Assembly (NCBI GenBank): GCA_036518915.1
Contig: DATDME010000029.1
Location: 1-12,129 of the forward strand
DNA from: GCA-016699105 sp036518915
Lineage (GTDB): Bacteria > Patescibacteriota > Saccharimonadia > UBA4664
Length of the DNA: 12,129 nucleotides
Direction of reading: 5' to 3'
Below are positions 1-6,127 of the stretch, one piece after another; the stretch's first letter is position 1, and every line of letters starts with the position of its first letter. Below the pieces are notes generated by a model. The model saw nothing but the letters and a program-made list of their open reading frames with translations, had not been told where the DNA came from and made no database searches. Made by a program: the position numbers and the translations under genes.

Positions 1-2
1 CT

Positions 3-50
3 CCTGATGAAGTACGTAACTTCACTGCGATAATTGCTGCCGCCCGCTGA
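3..50 (+). CDS. Possible last codons of an upstream gene (partial)
   Basis: The third forward frame is open from the window edge to a TGA at 48-50 and would encode a 15-residue tail, PDEVRNFTAIIAAAR. The composition is protein-like, but fifteen codons cannot prove coding, and other frames near the edge are also open for a short way (frame 1 stops at 31-33). A hairpin at 152-175 lies downstream and could end such a transcript. No function can be assigned. Confidence 0.2.
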   Translation, partial: PDEVRNFTAIIAAAR

Positions 51-151
51 GAACTCGCGGGTGACATTAAGGCAATCATATCATCTGCACTCGGATACAG
101 CGAAAATGGTTCGAATGCCCTCCACTATCCGGCCTCATTACACCTATGCTT

Positions 152-175
152 ATAACGGCTCGATAAAGCCGTTAT
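152..175 (+). terminator. Hairpin, possible terminator
   Basis: A perfect 9-bp inverted repeat (ATAACGGCT / AGCCGTTAT) surrounds a 6-nt loop, CGATAA, and is followed by TTTCC. The U tract is short, so termination would be modest. It sits between the possible gene tail at the window edge and the promoter of the MFS gene at 230. Apart from this hairpin and that promoter I see nothing in 51-229. Confidence 0.45.
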
Positions 176-213
176 TTCCATCGAACAAAACAAAACTACT
201 TTCGAACTCAAAA

Positions 214-222
214 TGCTAAACT
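214..222 (+). promoter_or_regulatory. Extended -10 promoter, leaderless start of MFS gene
   Basis: TGCTAAACT reads as an extended -10 element (TGn plus TAAACT at 217-222). Exactly 7 nt separate it from the ATG at 230, so the predicted transcription start falls on or next to the start codon. No Shine-Dalgarno sequence is present. The same geometry is seen before the gene at 1462. No convincing -35 box is visible. Confidence 0.5.
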
Positions 223-229
223 CTATCCC

Positions 230-1382
230 ATGAAGAACTATCTATACAAAGTGGCGTGCGAGCATTTTGCTTTCGGCCTGACCATTTCGGTGAATGTGAT
301 TTGGCAATTGTCACGTGGCCTTACACTTAGCCAGGCATCACTCATCGAAGCCATCGCGCTAGCAGTTCGTTTTATCCTTGATGTACCCACGGGCCACCTA
401 TCCGACCGGTTTGGTCGCAAGCCGGTCTTGGTTACGGCCAGCCTACTGTTTGCCCTCGGTTATGGCGTGCTCAGCCAGGCGCAGTCATTTTGGTGGTTTC
501 TTGTCGCCGCCCTGCTTTCGGCCATCGGGTTTGCCCTCATGTCTGGTAGCGAAGAAGCCCTCGTTACTCCACAAACTACCGCTCCCGGTATAGTCATCTC
601 ACGGTCGTTGATGAAGCCGCCACCATTGCAGGGCTTCTCGTAGCGGCTCTAGTCGTTAAGCTCTATGGCATTCAGGCCACGCTTTTAACGGCAACGGCGG
701 CCATGGTCATCACGGTGCTTGTCGGTGTAATAGTCATCAAAGAGCCTCACCGCAAGCAATCCGCCGCTCAGTCAAAGCCGAATCTCGTAAAGATTACCCA
801 AAGCGCACTGAATCTTTTTCGCACGCATATGCCCGTCATTGGCATCTTTCTCTGTCTGGCGGTGTATTGCGAGGGCGGGCGCGTACTCTGGCAGCCGCGT
901 CTTACCGAGGCCGGGCTTGCCGTCCAATATCTGGGCGTTACCTTTGCCCTATTCAAACTAGCCTCACTACTGGGCGCATATTTAGCTCGCCATCAACGCA
1001 TCGACGATGTTCGTCGGGAGCTTACATGGCTCGGCATCCTACTAGCAATCTCTCTCGCGCTCATGGCGGCAGCCTCACTTTTTTAGTTGTTATCGTTGGT
1101 TTTGCGGCGTACTTCTGCCTTGAGAACATCTACCGCGTAGCCCAATCCCACTACCTCCAGCAAATCGCTCCGGGCGACAACCGAGCCACGCTACTCTCGG
1201 TGGTGAGTTTTGTGCGCAGCGGCTACAGCATTATTAGCCTGCCAATACTCGGATTTCTCTCGCAGGGCGGACGAACCAATCAGGGTTTCATCCTGCTAAT
1301 GCTCCTACAGGCCCTTGCTGCAGCTGGACTCTATGCCACTGCAAAGCACCAAGTATTCAAGCCAGTACTGAGCGAAACCTAG
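230..1382 (+). pseudogene. MFS transporter interrupted by two frameshifts
   Basis: The reading passes through three frames: 230 to about 565, about 565 to 1084, and about 1080 to 1382. Joined with two -1 shifts it gives one protein of about 384 residues, the normal length of a 12-TM major facilitator permease. The N-terminal part has MFS motif A, GHLSDRFGRK (residues 55-64), after the second membrane segment. The middle frame continues without a gap (TVVDEAATIAGLLVAALVVK), and the last supplies the C-terminal helices (NIYRVAQSHYLQQ onward). The first break is at GTTAC (563-567), the second in a run of six T (1079-1084) directly before a TAG. One missing T at each site would restore the frame, so the breaks may be real decay or assembly errors. 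The substrate cannot be told. Confidence 0.8.
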
Positions 1383-1408
1383 TATTCATTTAAAAAGCTG
1401 GATTTAAT

Positions 1409-1437
1409 TGTAATGCCGTAACCCCTATGGCGTTACA
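1409..1437. repeat. Imperfect inverted repeat between MFS and DUF4037 genes
   Basis: TGTAATGCC (1409-1417) and GGCGTTACA (1429-1437) form a 9-bp stem with one G-U pair around an 11-nt loop. No T run follows on either strand, so it is a poor intrinsic terminator. The right arm overlaps the -35 region of the promoter of the next gene, so it could be an operator or a weak terminator of the MFS transcript. Confidence 0.35.
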
Positions 1438-1448
1438 AAACATTTGCC

Positions 1449-1454
1449 TATACT
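1449..1454 (+). promoter_or_regulatory. -10 box TATACT, leaderless start of DUF4037 gene
   Basis: TATACT is followed by exactly 7 nt (1455-1461) and then the ATG at 1462, so the transcript should begin at the start codon. There is no Shine-Dalgarno sequence. This argues for the ATG at 1462 over the in-frame TTG at 1444, which would lie upstream of the predicted transcription start. The -35 region is poor. Confidence 0.55.
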
Positions 1455-1461
1455 ACAAGAT

Positions 1462-2514
1462 ATGACGCAGTTTATCCCAGAGCTAAAACTAGCCAAGAAA
1501 TTTTATATCGAAGCCGTCGAACCAGTAATAGGCGTCGAATTTCCGCACCTATCCTATTCAGCTGCACTCATAGGTGATGGGTCGGGCGTACTAGGCTACG
1601 ACACCACTCTATCCCGCGACCATGATTGGGGGCCACGACTTCATTTATTTGTTGAGGACAGAGCGTTGGCAAGCAGAATTTCGTCCGTTCTAGACCAGCA
1701 TCTCCCCCAAGAGTTTCTTGGCTATCCAGTACGTTTTAGTAAGGGCGGCTCTCCTGTGCGCCACCATGTCGATATTCATGCGCTTGGTGAGTTCCTGCAT
1801 TCATATCTTGGTATTTCATCTTTCGATAACCTTAACCCGATAAGTTGGCTGGCATTTCCCCAAGAGAATTTGCTCACACTCACTGCGGGCGAAGTATTTC
1901 ATGATGATGCCGACGTGTTAAGAAATATGCGTCAAAAGTTAGCCTACTACCCGCATGACATTTGGCTTTATATGCTAGCGTCAGGCTGGCGTCTTTTGTC
2001 GCAAGAGATGCCGTTCGTCGGCCGTACCGCCGAGGTAGGCGACGAATTAGGTTCAAAATCAATCACTACTCACCAATGTCGGCGGGCCATGCAGTTGCTC
2101 TTTCTCATCGAGCGCAAATACGCGCCGTATAACAAATGGTTTGGCACGGCCTTCAAAGAGCTGAAGTTTGCTTCATCGATGGACCAACATCTTGCATCTG
2201 CAATGAAAGTTGATGCCTGGGAAGAGCGCGAGCATCATCTAAATGAGGTATACAAAGTTCTCGTCACGGCGTTTAACGAGCTTAAGCTGCTTGACTCAGT
2301 TAAAGCTGAGGCGACCAGCTTCTTTGACCGCCCCTACAGCACCGTTGAAGGGCCAGCACCAGAAGCAATCCAAGCAAAAATACAAAACACGGCTGTACGG
2401 TCATTGCCGCTTGGCATCGGGAATATTGACCAAGTGACGGACAACGTAGATATACTCAGCAAACCAGTAGTCTTCAGTCACTTTCAGAAATTTTATGCAG
2501 ACCTGAGCGACTGA
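1462..2514 (+). CDS. DUF4037 domain protein, nucleotidyltransferase-like
   Basis: The product is 350 residues and soluble, with no signal peptide or membrane helix. Residues 36-65 carry the signature of the family: a glycine-rich turn (LIGDGSGVLGYDTTLSRD) leading to DHDWGPRLHLFV. The G-S...D-x-D arrangement with S51, D53 and D55 resembles the active site of nucleotidyltransferase-fold proteins, to which I assign DUF4037 from memory. The rest is mostly helical, as in these proteins. The start is set by a -10 box 7 nt upstream; a TTG at 1444 would add six residues. It is transcribed alone between the broken MFS gene and the heliorhodopsin. Substrate and role are unknown. Family assignment is fairly sure, enzymatic activity is inference. 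Confidence 0.8.
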   Translation: MTQFIPELKLAKKFYIEAVEPVIGVEFPHLSYSAALIGDGSGVLGYDTTLSRDHDWGPRLHLFVEDRALASRISSVLDQHLPQEFLGYPVRFSKGGSPVRHHVDIHALGEFLHSYLGISSFDNLNPISWLAFPQENLLTLTAGEVFHDDADVLRNMRQKLAYYPHDIWLYMLASGWRLLSQEMPFVGRTAEVGDELGSKSITTHQCRRAMQLLFLIERKYAPYNKWFGTAFKELKFASSMDQHLASAMKVDAWEEREHHLNEVYKVLVTAFNELKLLDSVKAEATSFFDRPYSTVEGPAPEAIQAKIQNTAVRSLPLGIGNIDQVTDNVDILSKPVVFSHFQKFYADLSD

Positions 2515-2671
2515 AACCTAATATCATTCACCAACCCACAAACCGCCGCATAGCACTCCGTTCTAACATGAACCCTAGCTCGCCCCAGGGATTATCCCGA
2601 TCGCCCTGCAGCCGAGCAATCATCGTAATTCTCATACAGGCTCCTTGCATTACCTTCTATAAAGCTTATGC

Positions 2672-2681
2672 TTATTATATT
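2672..2681 (+). promoter_or_regulatory. Possible -10 region of the heliorhodopsin gene
   Basis: The stretch TTATTATATT contains two overlapping -10-like hexamers, TATTAT (2673-2678) and TATATT (2676-2681). Either would start transcription within about 6-10 nt of the ATG at 2695, giving a very short leader without Shine-Dalgarno. A good -35 is not visible (TTGCAT at 2645-2650 is too far away). I see nothing else in the spacer 2515-2671. Confidence 0.35.
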
Positions 2682-2694
2682 GCGAACAATAAAC

Positions 2695-3459
2695 ATGAGC
2701 TTCACCAGCTTCACCAGCCTTCACCGTTTCAATATCATTATGGCGGCCCTGCACGCCGCTCAGGGCGTGGCGGTAATATGGCTCAGTCGCGATTTTGTAC
2801 TGCCCATCACCGTCAGCTACCTGCACTTCGATCCTCAAACCCAAGGCCTCGCGCCAGCCACGCAAACGCTCACACATGTATCATTACCCTGGATCGTAGC
2901 GGTCTTTTTCTTCCTGTCCGCTTTAGCCCACCTCATCATTGCCACGGCTTACCGCCGCCACTACGAGCGCGATTTGGCTACTGGCCTCAATCGTGCCCGT
3001 TGGTTCGAGTATGCTCTCTCAGCTTCCATCATGATGGTGGCCATCGCCATGCTGGTAGGCATCTACGACCTGGGTAGCCTCATCGCTATCTTTGCCCTTA
3101 CCGCTATCATGAACCTCTGCGGGCTCATTATGGAGATACACAATCAAACTACCAAACGCACCAATTGGCTCAGCTACTGGGTGGGCTGCTTGGCCGGAGC
3201 GGTACCTTGGGTGGTTATTGGTCTGTACTTTTGGGCCAGCGCCCACAACGGCAGTGCCCCGCCCACCTTTGTGTATTGGATTTATGTCTCCATCTTCATC
3301 TTTTTCAACTGCTTTGCCCTCAACATGGCGCTTCAATACCGGCGAGTAGGGAAGTGGCATGACTATCTCTATGGCGAACGAGCCTACATCATCCTAAGTC
3401 TAGTTGCCAAGAGTCTCCTAGCCTGGCAGGTCTTCGCCGGCACGCTGCGGCCAAATTAG
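2695..3459 (+). CDS. Heliorhodopsin
   Basis: This is a seven-helix retinal protein of the heliorhodopsin family, inserted in the membrane with inverted topology compared with type-1 rhodopsins. From the ATG at 2695 it has 254 residues, the usual length. Helix 7 holds SLVAKSLLAWQVFAGTL with the Schiff-base lysine K239. Helix 3 holds RWFEYALSAS with the counterion E105. These match K241 and E107 of HeR 48C12 by my alignment. The two internal histidines also appear (H20 in LHAAQG, H79 in SALAHL). Helices lie at about 13-31, 65-85, 102-122, 126-146, 160-181, 191-213 and 229-249. An in-frame ATG at 2668 would add nine residues but is less like the family. Heliorhodopsins do not pump ions in most tests and their role is debated. 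No retinal-forming oxygenase is in the window. Confidence 0.96.
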   Translation: MSFTSFTSLHRFNIIMAALHAAQGVAVIWLSRDFVLPITVSYLHFDPQTQGLAPATQTLTHVSLPWIVAVFFFLSALAHLIIATAYRRHYERDLATGLNRARWFEYALSASIMMVAIAMLVGIYDLGSLIAIFALTAIMNLCGLIMEIHNQTTKRTNWLSYWVGCLAGAVPWVVIGLYFWASAHNGSAPPTFVYWIYVSIFIFFNCFALNMALQYRRVGKWHDYLYGERAYIILSLVAKSLLAWQVFAGTLRPN

Positions 3460-3535
3460 CTATGCACTTCATTTATACCCCACATGGCTAGTACCGCAAC
3501 AAGCGCAGAATTAATTATATGGATGTTTATTCGGT
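3460..3535. other. Spacer between convergent genes, no clear terminator
   Basis: The 76 bp between the heliorhodopsin stop and the convergent two-TM gene are AT-rich. I found no stable hairpin with a T run on either strand. Confidence 0.5.
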
Positions 3536-3742
3536 TTACTTATACCGGTCGCGGCTTAACCAGCCCATTACCACCAGGCCGACGCCCAGGCCAATGACCG
3601 CGCCACCAACTAGGCCCAGCCACAGCGGGTGGTAAAACAGGCCGGCGCCCAGGCCGATCATAAAGCAGCCAGCCAGCGCGATCCCGCCGGACTCATAATC
3701 CTTGAACGGGTTGATAGGGTGCATATCGCCTTGATGAGACAT
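3536..3742 (-). CDS. Small two-TM glycine-rich membrane protein
   Basis: The 68-residue product has a short polar N-terminus (MSHQGDMHPINPFKDYESGG), two hydrophobic segments at about 20-37 and 40-62, and a basic end, SRDRYK. The segments are rich in glycine (GLGAGLF, GLVGGAVIGLGVGLVVMG), as in tightly packed helical hairpins. A strong Shine-Dalgarno AAGGAGA lies about 7 nt before the ATG. The gene follows the EXLDI gene after a 19-nt gap on the same strand, so the two are probably one operon. I recognise no named family. The pairing suggests it works with, or is controlled by, the EXLDI protein, but that is inference. Confidence 0.75.
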   Translation of the reverse strand: MSHQGDMHPINPFKDYESGGIALAGCFMIGLGAGLFYHPLWLGLVGGAVIGLGVGLVVMGWLSRDRYK

Positions 3743-3761
3743 TAGGGTTTCTCCTTAGTTT

Positions 3762-4265
3762 TTAAATATCTAAATATTCGACGGGGGCTTCATCTTTGGT
3801 TTGCGCTTGGCGCATCAGCTTGATGAGCGCGCTGGGCAACTGGCCCTCGGCTTCCTGAATTGATGCGAACACCAACAGCTGCGTGTCGGGCGTGTACTCA
3901 AAGTAGTCGGCGGTGCGCCAAAAGTCGCGCTGCCGGAACAAATCCAGATTCGCTTGCTTCGTCAGCTCCACGGCCCACTGGCCTTTGGCCGTCTTAAACA
4001 CCCGGGCCGTGTACCAGTCGTTGTGGTCGCCGGCGCCCTGCCACTTAATGAGCAGGCGGCCGTTAAACCGCTTTTCTTGCTGCAGGCCCTTGGTGCCCAC
4101 CTGCACCACAATTTCTTTGAGGCCTTTAGCCTGGGCCTCGCTGCGGGTGATGAACTCCTTGAGCGCCCGCACCAGCACGGCCGACAGGTTATCGCCGGCC
4201 AGTTGCTGCGCCCGGTCGTACAGGGCTTGGTCATCCTGTGATACGTAAATCGTCTTATTTGGCAT
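3762..4265 (-). CDS. EXLDI family protein
   Basis: The 167-residue soluble protein ends in VEYLDI, the C-terminal E-x-L-D-I motif that names the EXLDI family. The N-terminus (MPNKTIYVSQDDQALYDRAQ, then a helix with LSAVLVRALKEFI at 27-39) looks like a ribbon-helix-helix DNA-binding arm: a short strand followed by two helices. The middle (about 50-135) is a predicted beta-rich region with several aromatic residues (WYTARVF, WAVEL). The family has no established function that I know of. A regulatory role is inferred from the N-terminus and from the palindrome TATACGTATA in its own promoter. It is the first gene of an operon with the two-TM protein and is divergent from the DUF2127 gene. There is no clear Shine-Dalgarno before the ATG. 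Confidence 0.85.
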   Translation of the reverse strand: MPNKTIYVSQDDQALYDRAQQLAGDNLSAVLVRALKEFITRSEAQAKGLKEIVVQVGTKGLQQEKRFNGRLLIKWQGAGDHNDWYTARVFKTAKGQWAVELTKQANLDLFRQRDFWRTADYFEYTPDTQLLVFASIQEAEGQLPSALIKLMRQAQTKDEAPVEYLDI

Positions 4266-4288
4266 GGCTTTACTTACTTATACATACA

Positions 4289-4316
4289 AATATACGTATA
4301 ACTACATATATTGCAA
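4289..4316 (-). promoter_or_regulatory. EXLDI promoter with palindrome TATACGTATA
   Basis: Read on the minus strand, TTGCAA (4316-4311) is a possible -35. After 16 nt follows TATATT (4294-4289), a possible -10. The perfect 10-bp palindrome TATACGTATA (4291-4300) covers the spacer end and the -10. The flanks repeat TATA/TACATA motifs (4279-4310). A repressor bound here would block this promoter. Autorepression by the EXLDI protein is an inference. Confidence 0.45.
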
Positions 4317-4329
4317 GTCCGTTTCGCGC

Positions 4330-4335
4330 TAGAAT
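4330..4335 (+). promoter_or_regulatory. Possible -10 box TAGAAT of the DUF2127 gene
   Basis: TAGAAT lies 24 nt upstream of the GTG at 4360 and would give a leader of about 17 nt that includes a weak purine-rich stretch, AAAGGGG (4342-4348). No good -35 is found at the right distance. The 94-bp divergent spacer is shared with the EXLDI promoter. Confidence 0.3.
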
Positions 4336-4359
4336 GAAACCAAAGGGGCCCAACCAATC

Positions 4360-4842
4360 GTGACCTGGTTCAAACCAAAAAATATCCTCGACCGTTTCTT
4401 TGAGGCCGGAATTATTATCAAAGGCGTCAATGGCGCCGCCGAGCTGATTGGCGGGACCCTCCTGCTGGTCGTCTCACCGGCCACCCTCAATAATCTGGTG
4501 GTTAGCGTTACCCAGGGCGAGCTGTCCGAGGACCCACACGATTTCATCGCCACCCGGCTCCTGCAAATAGCCCACCATCTGACGCCGTCGACCCAGCACT
4601 TGGGCGCGGCCTACCTGCTGGCGCATGGCGCCATCAAAATTATTTTGGCGGTCGCGGTGCTCAAGCAAAAACTCTGGGCCTACCCCTGGCTCTTGGGCTT
4701 TTTGCTCGTGTTTATTGCCTACCAAACCTACCGCCTGACATTCGCGCCGTCACTCGGGCTGGCCGCCCTCACGATCTTCGACATCGTCATGGCTTGGCTG
4801 ACCTACTTGGAGTACCGCCAGCACAAAGCCGACTGGGCCTAG
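4360..4842 (+). CDS. DUF2127 family membrane protein
   Basis: This 160-residue protein has four predicted membrane helices at about 17-38, 80-101, 105-125 and 131-151. Helix 2 and the following loop carry the family pattern, YLLAHGAIKIILAVAVLKQ then KLWAYP, and the N-terminal helix has the FEAGIIIKGVNGAAELIGG pattern. Both are typical of DUF2127, a widespread family of unknown function. The loop between helices 1 and 2 (about 40-78) is unusually long and polar. The start is a GTG at 4360. The frame upstream closes with TAG at 4330-4332 and has no other start, so the GTG is the only candidate that keeps helix 1. A strong terminator follows 15 nt after the stop. Confidence 0.85.
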   Translation: MTWFKPKNILDRFFEAGIIIKGVNGAAELIGGTLLLVVSPATLNNLVVSVTQGELSEDPHDFIATRLLQIAHHLTPSTQHLGAAYLLAHGAIKIILAVAVLKQKLWAYPWLLGFLLVFIAYQTYRLTFAPSLGLAALTIFDIVMAWLTYLEYRQHKADWA

Positions 4843-4857
4843 TGCTTCAGCGGCACT

Positions 4858-4886
4858 AAAAAAGCGGCCCGCGGGCCGCGTTTTTT
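4858..4886. terminator. Strong bidirectional intrinsic terminator
   Basis: A run of six A, a perfect 16-bp GC palindrome (GCGGCCCGCGGGCCGC, 4864-4879), one G and six T make a terminator that reads in both directions. It serves the DUF2127 gene from the left and the convergent secreted-protein gene from the right. Confidence 0.9.
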
Positions 4887-4895
4887 GAGGGAGAG

Positions 4896-5396
4896 CTAGT
4901 TGCTCGGGCTACCGGGACCACCAAAGCCGCCGGCACCGCCAAACCCACCGTGGCCGCCCGGGCCAACGTATCGGAGGAGGTCAACGTTGTTTTGCTGCGC
5001 CCAGGTGCGGAGCGCGTCCATTTTAGCGCGGATGGCCTGGCGCTGGGCGTCAGTTTGCTGGTCGGGGGAGGCTGCATCCATCAGTGTTTTAAGAGCCTTT
5101 TGAGCGTTGGTAATGTAATGAGCCTGCGCCTGGGTTAGTTTGCCGTCTTTGACCGCCTGGGCCAGGCGGGCAGCTTGGTCGGCTTGCCGTTGGGCCTCAT
5201 GCTCCTGGCGGTCGGCCGTAAACACGGCGGCCACGTCGGCGCGGTTCAGGTTGAACTTGGTAGCAAGCTTATCGATCAATGACGTGCCGCTACCCGTGCT
5301 GCTGTCGGCCGAGGCAATGCCCGCGCCCACTACGCCGAGCCCAATTGACGCGACCGCAGCACCGGCCAATAGGACATGTCTGAGACGTTTATTCAT
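4896..5396 (-). CDS. Secreted protein with Gly-rich C-terminal tail
   Basis: The 166-residue product begins with a clear signal peptide: basic MNKRLRH, a hydrophobic core at 8-27 and a cleavage site after ASA (residue 30). The mature part is helical (about 38-143), with KLATKFNLNRADVAAVF and LAQAVKDGKLTQAQAHYI. The last motif resembles repeats in DUF2680-type secreted proteins, but I would not assign the family firmly. Residues 145-164 form a tail of mostly glycine with F, P, A and one H (GPGGHGGFGGAGGFGG). The ATG at 5396 is chosen because AAGGAG lies 7 nt upstream and the signal peptide follows directly; the longer open frame to 5513 has no such signals. No enzyme motif is visible. It may be a surface or adhesion factor, as a guess. 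Confidence 0.8.
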   Translation of the reverse strand: MNKRLRHVLLAGAAVASIGLGVVGAGIASADSSTGSGTSLIDKLATKFNLNRADVAAVFTADRQEHEAQRQADQAARLAQAVKDGKLTQAQAHYITNAQKALKTLMDAASPDQQTDAQRQAIRAKMDALRTWAQQNNVDLLRYVGPGGHGGFGGAGGFGGPGSPSN

Positions 5397-5454
5397 GATG
5401 TTCTCCTTCGTTACGTTGGCTTGTCGTCCCGCTCCGCCATGTACGCGTTTCTTT

Positions 5455-5466
5455 GGCTGCGCAGCC
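5455..5466. repeat. 12-bp perfect palindrome in 5' leader
   Basis: GGCTGCGCAGCC is a perfect palindrome without a spacer. It lies about 60 nt upstream of the secreted-protein start, inside the leader predicted from the promoter at 5484-5513. It could be a DNA operator or the stem of a leader RNA structure. GC-rich 12-mers of this sort also arise by chance. Confidence 0.3.
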
Positions 5467-5483
5467 TTCATGGGGCAGGACAC

Positions 5484-5513
5484 TTTGTATGCTACGCGGT
5501 CCACGTTAGACAA
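5484..5513 (-). promoter_or_regulatory. Promoter of the secreted Gly-rich protein
   Basis: On the minus strand TTGTCT (5513-5508) is followed after 18 nt by TACAAA (5489-5484). Transcription would start near 5477, giving a leader of about 80 nt with an AAGGAG ribosome binding site at its end. This is a longer leader than for most other genes in the window. Confidence 0.45.
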
Positions 5514-5603
5514 TGCTTAAGGAAGCGTAAGAATCAGCTGAGCACCAAAGCCGGTATACAGCCCGCACCAAACAAACTATAGCCTGCTCCGGCATCCGCG
5601 CCG

Positions 5604-5634
5604 TACAATGCGGGTAATAAACGTAGGAGATATC
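5604..5634 (+). promoter_or_regulatory. -10 box and RBS that set the GTG start of the DUF1761 gene
   Basis: TACAAT (5604-5609) is a good -10 and predicts a transcription start near 5616. AGGAGA (5625-5630) lies 4 nt before the GTG at 5635. The ATG at 5608 overlaps the -10 box and would not be in the mRNA, so GTG 5635 is the likely start. No clear -35 is seen. Confidence 0.55.
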
Positions 5635-6063
5635 GTGTTAATCTCAGTCAATATTTGGGCTGTTGTGTTGGCGATGGTCGGCTCGATGGTCGTGGGTAGC
5701 ATTTGGTATGCCCAAGGTGTATTCGGCCGGGTATGGGCCAGGTTGGCCAAGGTCGACATGACACGAAACCGTGGCCCCATTTGGCAACCGCTGGCCGTCA
5801 CCGCCGTGGTGAGTACTATTACCGCCTGGGTGCTCGCCAGTATCACCATGCTGGCCTACCAGTATTTTCAAGCGACTTTTCTGCAGGACGCCCTCATGGT
5901 GGGTTTTTGGCTCTGGCTGGGCTTCACGGCCGCCCGGCTCGTAACGCACGACGTCTTTGAGGGCCGGCCCGTAAAGCTGACGCTGCTCAACGCGGCCCAT
6001 GAGCTGGTAACCATCACGGTGATGGCGGCCGTCATCGGCCTGTTTGGCGCCCCGATGGATTAA
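5635..6063 (+). CDS. DUF1761 family membrane protein
   Basis: The product has 142 residues from the GTG start. Four predicted helices lie at about 3-25, 52-74, 84-104 and 118-137. The end of helix 1 has the DUF1761 pattern GSIWYAQGVFGRVWARL (residues 21-37), followed by a short polar loop. Length and helix layout fit the family, whose function is unknown. The start is supported by an AGGAG ribosome binding site 5 nt before the GTG; an ATG at 5608 would add nine polar residues but overlaps the -10 box. The gene is monocistronic and ends at a strong terminator shared with the convergent repeat-protein gene. Confidence 0.85.
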   Translation: MLISVNIWAVVLAMVGSMVVGSIWYAQGVFGRVWARLAKVDMTRNRGPIWQPLAVTAVVSTITAWVLASITMLAYQYFQATFLQDALMVGFWLWLGFTAARLVTHDVFEGRPVKLTLLNAAHELVTITVMAAVIGLFGAPMD

Positions 6064-6076
6064 GCTGGTGGCGCAC

Positions 6077-6105
6077 AAAAAAACGGGTCTCGTGACCCGT
6101 TTTTT
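6077..6105. terminator. Strong bidirectional intrinsic terminator
   Basis: AAAAAACGGGTC (6078-6089) and GACCCGTTTTTT (6094-6105) form a perfect 12-bp stem around the tetraloop TCGT. A and T runs are on the two sides, so it works in both directions, between the DUF1761 gene and the convergent repeat-protein gene. Confidence 0.93.
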
Positions 6106-6127
6106 CGTGCATTAGCCGTAATTGCCG

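Noticed and set aside
95..135. GGTTCGAAT motif resembling a tRNA T-loop
   Set aside because: The bases on both sides do not pair as a T stem and no cloverleaf can be built upstream.
34..219. A 61-codon open frame on the plus strand
   Set aside because: Basic, low-complexity product without family resemblance. It contains the hairpin at 152-175 and the MFS -10 box (214-222) overlaps its end, so it is most likely chance.
2568..3077. Plus-strand frame of 169 codons overlapping the heliorhodopsin gene
   Set aside because: Most of it is the heliorhodopsin read in another frame, and the product has no recognisable domain.
5397..5513. Longer version of the secreted Gly-rich protein starting at 5513
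   Set aside because: The added 39 residues would precede the signal peptide, and the AAGGAG RBS sits directly before the ATG at 5396. The region also contains the likely promoter.
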